A stretch of DNA of 5,920 nt from an uncultured Lentisphaeria bacterium (GTDB taxonomy: Bacteria; Verrucomicrobiota; Lentisphaeria; Victivallales; Victivallaceae), in NCBI GenBank assembly GCA_937888615.1, contig CALABZ010000024.1, forward strand, positions 1 to 5,920. Direction: 5' to 3'. Shown here piece after piece: positions 1 to 5,920 of this stretch (positions within the stretch are counted from its first letter, which is position 1; every line of letters starts with the position of its first letter). The notes under the pieces were generated by a model. The model had not been told where the DNA came from. It did not search any database and saw only the letters and a program-made list of their open reading frames with translations. The translations under genes were made by a program, and so were the position numbers.

Positions 1-671
1 CGCTTGCGTATGGCGAATGGTTCGGCATGGACCCGCTCTACGTCGAGGGTATCCGTGATATTTCACTGACCGACCTGCGTTTCGCCGATGAACTCGGCTA
101 CCGGATCAAACTCCTGGGCATCATCAAGCAGAACGGCGACGGCGACGTCGAAATTCGCGTTCACCCCACCCTGATCTCCAAAAAAGCGCTGCTGGCCGAC
201 GTGTCCGAGGTTTTCAACGCGGTGATGGTCAACGGTGATTATGTGGGATCCACCATGTTTTACGGTCGCGGGGCCGGTCGCGAAGCCACTGCCAGCGCGG
301 TGGTGGCGGATATCATCGACATCGCGCGTGATATGGCGGCGGGTTGCCGCAGCGGCATCCGGGCATTCCGCCCGGGCAAGCTTTTCCGCAATCTGTTGCC
401 GATGGAGAAGACCGAGAACCGCTATTACCTGCGGATTCAGGTCAAGGACATTCCCGGAGTGATTGCCCGGATGTCGGCCATTCTCGGCAACAAGGGGATC
501 AGTATCTCCAGCTTTATCCAGAAGGAAGGGCAATCTGAAGACAATGTTTCGCTGATGATTCTCACCCACCTGACCCGTGAAGAGCTGATCAAGAGCGCGA
601 TCGCGGAAATGGAGAAACTGGAGGAAGTCTGCGAAAAAGTAAAACTTTTCCGAATTGAGGATATATCGTAA
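1..671 (+). CDS. hom: Homoserine dehydrogenase, C-terminal part (5' truncated by window edge)
   Basis: This enzyme makes homoserine from aspartate semialdehyde with NAD(P)H, in the cytoplasm, on the route to threonine and methionine. The reading frame is already open at base 3 and continues without a stop, starting LAYGEWFGMDPLYVEGI; the ATG at 27 is therefore internal and the NAD-binding N-terminus lies outside the window. Visible are the catalytic/substrate region (DISLTDLRFADELGYRIKLL, about 57-116), the family signature GRGAGREATASAVVADI (about 264-315), and a C-terminal ACT domain starting at RYYLRIQVKDIPGVIARMS (about 420-640). The ACT domain is typical of monofunctional bacterial homoserine dehydrogenases and usually mediates feedback control, commonly by threonine; that ligand is inferred here. 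The TAA stop is 3 bases before the aspartokinase gene, so the two pathway enzymes are probably co-expressed. Confidence 0.96.
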   Translation, partial: LAYGEWFGMDPLYVEGIRDISLTDLRFADELGYRIKLLGIIKQNGDGDVEIRVHPTLISKKALLADVSEVFNAVMVNGDYVGSTMFYGRGAGREATASAVVADIIDIARDMAAGCRSGIRAFRPGKLFRNLLPMEKTENRYYLRIQVKDIPGVIARMSAILGNKGISISSFIQKEGQSEDNVSLMILTHLTREELIKSAIAEMEKLEEVCEKVKLFRIEDIS

Positions 672-674
672 AAA

Positions 675-2081
675 ATGAGTTTATGCAAGCACACTGTTGA
701 AAAAATCGGCGGTACGTCGATGAGCCTGTTCGGTGACATCATCCGCAATGTCATCATCGGCAACCGCAAGTCCGAAGACCTGTATAACCGTATCTTCGTG
801 GTTTCCGCCTACGGCGGCGTCACCAATATGCTGCTGGAAGACAAGAAAACCGGACAGCCCGGCATTTACGGACTCTTCGCCGAAGACGGCGACTGGCAGG
901 ACGCCCTCGAAGCCACCCGCGCTAAAATGATTGAATTCAACCGCTCATTCGCCGAATTGGGGCTTGACCAGGCGGAAGCGGACGATTTCATCAATGAACG
1001 GCTCAACGGCATCAAATCATGTCTGGAAGACCTGCAGCAGCTCCGTACGTTCGGACATTTCCAGCCGGTTGACTTCCTGCCGGCCACGCGCGAATTTCTG
1101 AGCGCCGTCGGCGAAGCCCACAGCGCGTTCAATTCGGCGAAAATCCTGCGTCATCACGGCATCAACGCCGAGTTTGTCGATCTTTCCGGCTGGCGCGAAA
1201 CCATCGTCGGCAGCATTGAGGACAACATCCAGCGCAACCTTTGCATCCTCGATTTCTCCAAATGCATGCCGATTGTTACCGGCTACGCCAAGTGTGCCGA
1301 GGGGATCATGAACCGTTTCGACCGCGGTTACAGCGAGATCACCTTCAGCAAGATCGCGGTGGTGACCAACGCCCGCGAAGGGATCATCCACAAGGAATTC
1401 CACCTGAGTACCGGCGACCCGAAACTGATGGGCATCGACAACGTCAAGATTATCGGCAACACCAATTTCGATATTGCCGACCAGCTTGCCGACATGGCCA
1501 TGGAAGCGATTCACCCGAAGGCGTCCAAGGAAATGGAATTGCGCAACATCCGGATTCGCGTCAAAAATGCTTTCGATCCGGAACACCCCGGCACGCTGAT
1601 CAGCAAGGACTATGTGTCGCCAAAGCCGAGGGTTGAAATGATCTGCGGACGCAATGATGTGCTGGCGGTTGAAGTGTTCGACCAGGAAATGGTGGGGCAG
1701 AGCGGTTACGATTTCCACCTGATGCAGAGCTTCCACAAATTCAAGCTCAGCTATATCGCCAAGAACACCAATGCCAACACCATTACACATTTTGTGGCGC
1801 AGAAGAGCAAGAACCTCGATGCGTGTTTGAATGACTTGCATGAACGGTTCCCCGGCGCGGAGATCTCCACCCGCGAAGTAGCGATCGTTTCGGTGATCGG
1901 TTCGAACATGAAGATTCCGGGATTCCTTTCCCGCGCGGCGGCGGCCCTGGCGGCCAATCATATCAACGTGTTGGCGCTGGACCAGTGTATGCGCCAGGTC
2001 AATATTCAGTTTATGATCGAACGCGAACACTTCCAGAAAGCGCAGGTTGCCCTGCATCGGGAGTTTGTCGAAAAAGAGTAA
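675..2081 (+). CDS. Aspartate kinase, ectoine-associated (Ask_Ect-like) type
   Basis: The predicted reaction is phosphorylation of aspartate to aspartyl phosphate, the first step toward lysine, threonine and methionine. The 468-residue protein opens with HTVEKIGGTSM (residues 6-16), the aspartokinase K-x-GGTS ATP/aspartate motif. RFDRGYSEITF (214-224) replaces the usual GRGGSD-type motif, and KNAFDPEHPGTLIS follows near 297-310. Two C-terminal ACT domains lie at roughly 320-390 and 400-468. From memory of the family, HTVEKIGGTSM, FVVSAYGG, GEAHSAFNS, FDRGYSEITF and IIHKEFHLS match the divergent aspartokinase known from ectoine operons (Ask_Ect), not the LysC or ThrA classes. The start at 675 is required because the next in-frame ATG (720) would remove most of the IGGTS motif. 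The only Shine-Dalgarno-like GAGG (657-660) is 14 bases away, so translation may depend on coupling to hom. Family is secure; subclass is a strong inference. Confidence 0.92.
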   Translation: MSLCKHTVEKIGGTSMSLFGDIIRNVIIGNRKSEDLYNRIFVVSAYGGVTNMLLEDKKTGQPGIYGLFAEDGDWQDALEATRAKMIEFNRSFAELGLDQAEADDFINERLNGIKSCLEDLQQLRTFGHFQPVDFLPATREFLSAVGEAHSAFNSAKILRHHGINAEFVDLSGWRETIVGSIEDNIQRNLCILDFSKCMPIVTGYAKCAEGIMNRFDRGYSEITFSKIAVVTNAREGIIHKEFHLSTGDPKLMGIDNVKIIGNTNFDIADQLADMAMEAIHPKASKEMELRNIRIRVKNAFDPEHPGTLISKDYVSPKPRVEMICGRNDVLAVEVFDQEMVGQSGYDFHLMQSFHKFKLSYIAKNTNANTITHFVAQKSKNLDACLNDLHERFPGAEISTREVAIVSVIGSNMKIPGFLSRAAAALAANHINVLALDQCMRQVNIQFMIEREHFQKAQVALHREFVEKE

Positions 2082-2102
2082 TCTCCAACCAACAAGGGTG
2101 AT

Positions 2103-2924
2103 ATGAATAAAGTACAAGGGATATTCCATGCCATGGTCCTGACGGCCCTGCTCCTCGGCGGCTGCCAGTCGTCGGAGTATTATCAGGAACGCGCCGTCAA
2201 TCGCGCCCGCGAGTATCTGTTGAAAAAATGTACCACCCTGACGCCGCTCCAGCGTGAATATGTCAAATTCAACAAACCGCTGATCATGTCCGAAACGGTC
2301 ATCGGGGATTCGACCGACGGCAGCGGGGTCATATCGCCGCACGCCCGGGTACAATTCAATATCGCCTGGGTGATTCCGGGCAAGGAAAAACTGCATATGG
2401 TTTACGGGGTCAGCGATCCCTCCATGGCGATGTGGTTCCCGGAACGGCTGATCATCAAGGAGTTCGTTCAGCCCGATGTTGCCCGCAACAATGCGTTCAG
2501 GGCGGGTCGGCTCTACGCGCTGAATACGCTGTTGAGCTTGCCGTTGGCCGATACCAACCGGATCCGATTCGAATTGCCCGAGGTCTTCAAGACCGATTAT
2601 AAGCTTGATTTCAACCCCGAGGACCGGGGGATAACCGCCGAAGAGGCCCAGGCCATGATGAAGCTCGCCCAGACCTCGCTGGTTTGGAACGGCACTACCG
2701 ATAATCAGAGAATCGTTGTCGTCGGTATCGGCCAGCCGGACCTGAAAAGCTGGAACCCGATGATCAGCATCACGACCACCCCGGACGAATTGAAGAAACA
2801 CGTCATTACCGAAGAAGTCAAACTCGAACAGCCGCGAATCGAACCGGTACCGCCGCCGCCCCCGAAGGGCAAGTCCGACGTGGAAAAACTGCTCGAAGAA
2901 ATTGTTCAAGAAAACAAAGGCTGA
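2103..2924 (+). CDS. Predicted lipoprotein of unknown function
   Basis: I do not recognise a family for this 273-residue protein. Its N-terminus is a lipoprotein signal peptide: a short start with Lys3, a hydrophobic stretch (about 7-20) and the lipobox L18-G19-G20-C21, so Cys21 should be lipidated and the protein membrane-anchored outside the cytoplasm. The mature part starts QSSEYYQERAVNRAREYL and contains mixed helix/strand sequence with no catalytic motif I can name. A second cysteine occurs near residue 43. The C-terminus has a proline run (P250-P254, within PVPPPPPKGK) followed by a charged, probably helical tail (DVEKLLEEIVQE), resembling a flexible linker with a short docking helix. 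It lies 21 bases after the aspartokinase and 5 bases before yicC. An AAGGGTGAT Shine-Dalgarno (2094-2102) adjoins the ATG. That placement suggests co-transcription but not function. The gene is clearly real; its role is unknown. Confidence 0.82.
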   Translation: MNKVQGIFHAMVLTALLLGGCQSSEYYQERAVNRAREYLLKKCTTLTPLQREYVKFNKPLIMSETVIGDSTDGSGVISPHARVQFNIAWVIPGKEKLHMVYGVSDPSMAMWFPERLIIKEFVQPDVARNNAFRAGRLYALNTLLSLPLADTNRIRFELPEVFKTDYKLDFNPEDRGITAEEAQAMMKLAQTSLVWNGTTDNQRIVVVGIGQPDLKSWNPMISITTTPDELKKHVITEEVKLEQPRIEPVPPPPPKGKSDVEKLLEEIVQENKG

Positions 2925-2929
2925 TATTT

Positions 2930-3814
2930 ATGAAAAGCATGACCGGATTCGGACGCGGAAGCGCGGCTTCCGCCGACGGCCAGACCGGATTTGTCGTCGA
3001 AATTTCTTCCATTAACCGCAAACAACTGGAAATCAGGATCAACCTGCCGCGCGAATTAAGCGTATTCGAGCCGGCGGTGCGTTCCGCCATTGCCGCACAG
3101 GTTAGCCGCGGCAGTCTGGCCGTGCGCGTCATTACCGAAGGCGAGAACAATGTCCTGAGCGTGCCGAAAGTGAATCGCGCCGTTCTGACCGGCCTGGTCG
3201 AACAGTTCAAGCGGATTCAGGAAAAGACCGGACTGCCCGGCCAACTGGAAATCCAGCACCTGATCGGATTGCCCGGCGTTATTGAGGAGTCCCCGGTGGA
3301 CGCCTCGCAGCCGTGGATCGAGGAAACCCTGTTGAAAGCCGTCGAGACAGCCCTCGACAGCCTGGTCGCCATGCGTTCGGCCGAGGGCAAATCCATTGAA
3401 GAGGATTTCATCTGCCGTCTGAACCAGCTTGAGGAACTCGTCGACCGCATCGATCCCATCGCGGCCGGACTTCCCCACGCCATGCGCGATCGAATGTATG
3501 AAAAACTGAAAAACGCCGATTTCGGCATTGAGCTTGATGACGAACGGCTTCTGAAGGAACTGGTCATTTACAGCGATAAATCCGACGTTACCGAGGAGCT
3601 GATCCGCCTTCGCAGTCATTTTGCCCAGTTCCATAAATTTATCCAGACGGATCATCCGCAGGCCGGGCGCAGTCTCGACTTCCTGGTGCAGGAAATTTTC
3701 CGCGAAATCACCACGCTCGGCAACAAGGCTTCGTGCAGCGAAATTACCCCGTTGGTGGTGGCGTTCAAAAGCGAACTGGAAAAGATTCGCGAACAAGTTC
3801 AGAATATCGAATAG
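2930..3814 (+). CDS. yicC: YicC/YloC-family endoribonuclease
   Basis: This 294-residue protein matches the YicC family in length (E. coli YicC is about 287) and in both conserved ends. The N-terminus is KSMTGFGRG (2-10), followed by EISSINRKQLEIRINLP and a VSRGSL-type segment. The C-terminal DUF1732-type domain includes SDVTEEL (218-224), GRSLDFLVQEIFRE (246-259), TTLGNKA and the terminal REQVQNIE. Family members are cytoplasmic and have been described as RNA-cleaving enzymes; E. coli YicC influences decay of the small RNA RyhB. Substrate here is unknown. The ATG is preceded by AAAGG (2916-2920) at 9 bases, inside the 3' end of the lipoprotein gene. In many bacteria this family sits next to gmk or rpoZ; here it lies between a lipoprotein gene and a serine acetyltransferase gene, which is less usual. 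Confidence 0.95.
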   Translation: MKSMTGFGRGSAASADGQTGFVVEISSINRKQLEIRINLPRELSVFEPAVRSAIAAQVSRGSLAVRVITEGENNVLSVPKVNRAVLTGLVEQFKRIQEKTGLPGQLEIQHLIGLPGVIEESPVDASQPWIEETLLKAVETALDSLVAMRSAEGKSIEEDFICRLNQLEELVDRIDPIAAGLPHAMRDRMYEKLKNADFGIELDDERLLKELVIYSDKSDVTEELIRLRSHFAQFHKFIQTDHPQAGRSLDFLVQEIFREITTLGNKASCSEITPLVVAFKSELEKIREQVQNIE

Positions 3815-3820
3815 AGGAGA
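3813..3820 (+). promoter_or_regulatory. Shine-Dalgarno site fixing the serine acetyltransferase start
   Basis: AGAGGAGA contains GGAG at 3816-3819, eight bases before the ATG at 3828, and overlaps the yicC TAG stop. The frame is open further upstream to an ATG at 3621, but that extension lies wholly over yicC and lacks this signal, so 3828 is the start chosen. Confidence 0.8.
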
Positions 3821-3827
3821 CGATCAT

Positions 3828-4766
3828 ATGAGCATGGGAAGCAACAATACTCCGCTGCCCCGCCTGTCGGGAAAAAAACTCAGTGTCCTGGTCGATCGGA
3901 TCTGCGATACTTACCAGGACAAGGTCGGCGTGAACAGCGCCGAGGGTGACAACCTGCCCCGTTACCAGGAAATCGTCGAGTTGGCCTGCAAGTTCAATGA
4001 AGTCATTTTCCCCGGATTCTATACGCAACGCAGTTATTCCATGGCCGCCATGCCGTATCATACCGGGCACCTGATCACGGAACTCTACGGCCTGCTGCTG
4101 GACCTGACCATCCGCGCCTGCCGCTTTGAATGCGCCCAGGCCGATAAATCCAACTGCTGTGTGGTCGAACGCAGTGAACAGGCTGTTACCAGCCTGCTGG
4201 AAAATATTCCGGAACTGCGCCAGAGCATGAAACTGGACATCGAGGCTGCTTATGCCGGTGATCCAGCCGCTACTTCGTTCAGCGAGGTGATCCTGAGTTA
4301 CCCGGGGCTGCGCGCCATCACGGTTCAGCGTTTTGCTCACCTGCTTTACCATGCGGAGATCCCGCTGATCCCGCGCATGCTCACCGAGTACGCCCACGCC
4401 CAGACCGGAATCGACATCCACCCCGGCGCCCACCTCGGCAAAGGAATGTTTATCGACCATGGCACCGGCGTGGTGATCGGCGAAACCTGTCATATCGGCA
4501 ATAACGTCAAGATTTATCAAGGCGTGACGCTTGGCGCGCTGAGTTTTCCGAAAGACGCCTGCGGCATGATCATCAAAGGCAAGAAACGCCACCCGACGCT
4601 CGAAGACAATGTGACGATCTACGCCGGGGCCAGCGTTCTCGGCGATATCGTGATCGGACACGATTCGATCATCGGCGGCAATGTCTGGCTGACCGACAGC
4701 CTCCCCCCCAATACCCGGATCATGATTTCACCGCCTGAACAGAAAATCAGGACCAACGGCGGTTGA
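3828..4766 (+). CDS. Serine O-acetyltransferase, long EpsC/SrpH type
   Basis: The enzyme acetylates L-serine with acetyl-CoA to O-acetylserine, the first step of cysteine synthesis, in the cytoplasm. The 312-residue product has a long helical N-terminal region (about 1-180), longer than in E. coli CysE (273 in total), then a left-handed beta-helix acyltransferase domain. Key residues are visible: D196 in GIDIHPGAHLG and H211 in DHGTGVVIGET, 15 residues apart exactly as for the catalytic D143/H158 pair of E. coli CysE. The loop GALSFPKDACGMIIKGKKRHPT is extended relative to E. coli, then come NVTIYAGASVLGD and SIIGGNVWLT. These traits match the long form called SrpH or EpsC. The C-terminus is IRTNGG and lacks the terminal Ile that CysE uses to bind CysK, so the canonical cysteine synthase complex is doubtful (inference). 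It starts 13 bases after yicC; no sulfhydrylase gene is in the window. Confidence 0.94.
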   Translation: MSMGSNNTPLPRLSGKKLSVLVDRICDTYQDKVGVNSAEGDNLPRYQEIVELACKFNEVIFPGFYTQRSYSMAAMPYHTGHLITELYGLLLDLTIRACRFECAQADKSNCCVVERSEQAVTSLLENIPELRQSMKLDIEAAYAGDPAATSFSEVILSYPGLRAITVQRFAHLLYHAEIPLIPRMLTEYAHAQTGIDIHPGAHLGKGMFIDHGTGVVIGETCHIGNNVKIYQGVTLGALSFPKDACGMIIKGKKRHPTLEDNVTIYAGASVLGDIVIGHDSIIGGNVWLTDSLPPNTRIMISPPEQKIRTNGG

Positions 4767-4768
4767 GG
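4765..4768 (+). promoter_or_regulatory. Shine-Dalgarno site supporting the GTG start of yggS
   Basis: GAGG overlaps the TGA stop of the acetyltransferase gene and lies 7 bases before the GTG at 4776. No in-frame ATG exists nearby, and starting at this GTG gives an N-terminus of normal YggS length with the PLP lysine at position 36. Confidence 0.65.
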
Positions 4769-4775
4769 CATACCC

Positions 4776-5465
4776 GTGGAACATGTTCAGCGACAACTCC
4801 AGCAGGTTCGGCAGGCGGTGCGTGACGCGGCGCTTGCGGCCGGACGCGATCCCGCCGCAGTCCGGCTGATTGCCGTCAGCAAGACCTTTCCGGCGGAAGA
4901 CGTGGCCGCAGCTTATCAAAGCGGTCAGCGCGCCTTCGGCGAAAACCGCGTTCAGGAACTCGAAACGAAGGCTCCGAAGCTGCCGAACGATATCGAATGG
5001 CATGTGATCGGCCATCTCCAGAGCAACAAAAGCGCCAAGGCATTGGAATACGCCGCGTGGATTCATTCGGTGAACTCCATGAAATTGCTTCAGCGCCTCG
5101 ACCGTCAGGCCGGGGAAATGGGGAAACATCCGAACATTCTGATCGAAATCAATATTTCCGGCGAAGCCAGCAAATCCGGGGCCACCGTCGAAGAGGCCGA
5201 GGAGATGATCCGTTATAAACCGCGCAACTTGCGGATGGCCGGGCTGATGACGATGCCGCCGTTCGATGCGGACGAGGCGGAGCAACGCCGGATTTTCGGC
5301 GAACTGCGCAACCTTCGGGATCGCTGGGCGCAACAGTATGAGATTGAATTGCCGGAGCTTTCCATGGGAATGAGCGGCGATTTTGCAACCGCGATTGCCG
5401 AGGGCTCGACCATGGTCCGCATCGGCACCGCGATTTTCGGAAGGAGAAATTATGATGTTCAATAA
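4776..5465 (+). CDS. yggS: YggS/PLPBP family pyridoxal-phosphate homeostasis protein
   Basis: The 229-residue protein is a full-length member of the COG0325 family (E. coli YggS, human PLPBP, yeast Ybl036c), single-domain TIM-barrel proteins that bind PLP through a lysine and have no known enzymatic reaction. They maintain PLP levels and amino-acid balance in the cytoplasm. Seen here are LIAVSKTFP with the Schiff-base lysine K36, FGENRVQE, WHVIGHLQSNKS, IHSVNS, LIEINISGEASKSG, LRMAGLMTMPP, and the phosphate-binding end LSMGMSGDFATAIAEGSTMVRIGTAIFG. Translation starts at GTG. The gene follows the acetyltransferase by 9 bases and its last 14 bases overlap the panE-like gene, so the two are probably translationally coupled. 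Its company of amino-acid genes fits a role protecting PLP-dependent steps. Identification is secure. Confidence 0.97.
   Translation: MEHVQRQLQQVRQAVRDAALAAGRDPAAVRLIAVSKTFPAEDVAAAYQSGQRAFGENRVQELETKAPKLPNDIEWHVIGHLQSNKSAKALEYAAWIHSVNSMKLLQRLDRQAGEMGKHPNILIEINISGEASKSGATVEEAEEMIRYKPRNLRMAGLMTMPPFDADEAEQRRIFGELRNLRDRWAQQYEIELPELSMGMSGDFATAIAEGSTMVRIGTAIFGRRNYDVQ
5441..5446 (+). promoter_or_regulatory. Shine-Dalgarno site of the panE-like gene, inside yggS
   Basis: AAGGAG lies within the last codons of yggS, 5 bases before the ATG at 5452 and 8 bases before the second, adjacent ATG at 5455. It supports a start in this overlap but does not decide between the two ATG codons. Confidence 0.75.
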
Positions 5466-5920
5466 CCGTAAACTGAGAGTCCTGGTGGTGGGCGCCGGCG
5501 GTATCGGCGCTTATTTCGGCGGGCGTCTGGCCCAGAGCGGCAAAGCGGAGGTTTTCGTGGTCTGCCGTTCGGCCTATGCGTCCGTCATCGACCATGGCTA
5601 CCGTATAAAAAGCATTGCCGGTGATTTCGATTTTATGCCGGCGGGCGTATACCGCACCCCTGCGGATTGCCCGGAAGAGTTGGATCTGGTCATTGTGACC
5701 ACCAAGGTTCTGCCGGGAATCGACGTTCCTACCATGATTCGCCCCGTAGTTCGTGAAAACACCGCGATATTGCTGATTCAGAACGGATTGGGGATGGAGG
5801 AGGAAATGGCGGCCGCATATCCGGATAATCCGTTGCTGGGGGCCATCGCCTATATCGGTGTTTTCCGTGAGGGAGACGGGCGGATCACGCATCAGGGAAA
5901 ACACCGATATAGGCGATGGC
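5452..5920 (+). CDS. panE: 2-dehydropantoate (ketopantoate) reductase family protein, N-terminal part (3' truncated)
   Basis: The predicted reaction is NADPH-dependent reduction of ketopantoate to pantoate for pantothenate and CoA synthesis. The frame runs open from ATG 5452 (or 5455) to the right edge, about 156 codons. The N-terminus is a Rossmann fold: VLVVGAGGIGAYFGGRLAQSG with G14-A-G-G-I-G19, then VCR with R39 placed where PanE enzymes bind the NADPH 2'-phosphate. TTKV with K85 and IQNGLGMEEE with N111 match the conserved Lys and Asn of the ApbA/PanE active-site region. GAIAYIGVFREGDGRITHQG is the expected next segment. The catalytic C-terminal domain is outside the window. Residues after about Q148 (5895) are encoded by a perfect inverted copy of 5842-5866 and are probably not real. 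The family also contains reductases of unproven substrate, so the exact reaction is inferred. Confidence 0.85.
   Translation, partial: MMFNNRKLRVLVVGAGGIGAYFGGRLAQSGKAEVFVVCRSAYASVIDHGYRIKSIAGDFDFMPAGVYRTPADCPEELDLVIVTTKVLPGIDVPTMIRPVVRENTAILLIQNGLGMEEEMAAAYPDNPLLGAIAYIGVFREGDGRITHQGKHRYRRW
5842..5920. repeat. Perfect 25-bp inverted repeat at the right end, probable fold-back artefact
   Basis: Bases 5896-5920 are the exact reverse complement of 5842-5866 (left arm begins GCCATCGCC and ends TTTTCC), separated by 29 bases. The right arm ends exactly at the last base of the window. The left arm encodes a conserved stretch of the PanE-like protein (AIAYIGVF), so it is genuine coding DNA; the right arm in frame gives KHRYRRW, unlike the family. 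This is the pattern of a fold-back chimera or a mis-extended contig end, not of a terminator or mobile-element end. Confidence 0.85.

Noticed and set aside
2082..2102. Internal promoter or terminator in the longest gap, between aspartokinase and the lipoprotein gene
   Set aside because: The gap is only 21 bases, contains just the Shine-Dalgarno and shows no hairpin or -10/-35 pair.
1017..2909. A 630-codon open frame on the minus strand across the aspartokinase and lipoprotein genes
   Set aside because: It lies antisense to two convincing genes, shows no recognisable motif and is rich in His/Arg/Asp typical of antisense translation of GC-biased codons. Minus-strand frames at 3056-3796, 3765-4661, 4728-5462 and 5149-5904 are shadows of the same kind.
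3621..3827. A 69-residue N-terminal extension of the serine acetyltransferase reading frame
   Set aside because: It lies entirely over the conserved C-terminus of yicC in another frame, has low-complexity Arg/Ser composition, and the ATG at 3828 has a strong, well-spaced Shine-Dalgarno.
4703..4709. Run of seven C bases in the acetyltransferase gene as a possible frameshift site
   Set aside because: The frame stays intact through the run and the protein matches the family on both sides (NVWLTDSLPPNTRI).
4752..4763. C-terminal Gly-Gly of the acetyltransferase as a ubiquitin-like or sulfur-carrier tail
   Set aside because: The protein is a beta-helix acyltransferase with no ubiquitin-like fold, and no E1-like or protease partner is nearby; a terminal GG alone is not evidence.
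5842..5920. Rho-independent terminator or insertion-sequence end at the right edge
   Set aside because: The 29-base loop, location inside a conserved reading frame, lack of a T tract and exact termination at the window edge do not fit either; an artefact is simpler.

Overview
The window is a compact, single-direction stretch of bacterial coding DNA with fairly high GC (mid-to-upper 50s percent by eye). Seven genes lie on the + strand, separated by gaps of 3 to 21 bases or overlapping. No RNA gene, mobile element, CRISPR array, terminator or convincing internal promoter is visible. The layout suggests one long polycistronic unit whose promoter and terminator both lie outside the window. The organism cannot be named from sequence alone. 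A lipoprotein signal, Shine-Dalgarno-led genes, an ectoine-type aspartokinase and a long-form serine acetyltransferase would fit an uncultured Gram-negative lineage. The PVC group (for example Lentisphaerota) is a low-confidence impression, not a demonstrated placement.

Layout: (1) 1-671, 3' part of homoserine dehydrogenase (hom) with a C-terminal ACT domain, cut by the left edge; (2) 675-2081, an aspartate kinase of the divergent 'ectoine-associated' type; (3) 2103-2924, a predicted lipoprotein of unknown function; (4) 2930-3814, YicC-family endoribonuclease; (5) 3828-4766, serine O-acetyltransferase of the long EpsC/SrpH type; (6) 4776-5465, YggS/PLPBP pyridoxal-phosphate homeostasis protein, with a GTG start; (7) 5452 to the right edge, 5' part of a ketopantoate-reductase family gene (panE/apbA), overlapping yggS by 14 bases.

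The theme is amino-acid and cofactor supply. Aspartokinase and homoserine dehydrogenase catalyse the first and third steps from aspartate to homoserine (threonine/methionine). Serine acetyltransferase opens cysteine synthesis. YggS buffers the PLP used by the transaminases and lyases of these pathways. The PanE-like enzyme would feed pantothenate/CoA. YicC and the lipoprotein do not fit the theme in an obvious way.

No undescribed system stands out. The observations most worth checking are the ectoine-type aspartokinase beside hom with no ectoine genes in view, the unrecognised lipoprotein, and a perfect 25-bp inverted repeat flush with the right end. That repeat makes the last about 25 bases look like a fold-back assembly or amplification artefact rather than true panE sequence.
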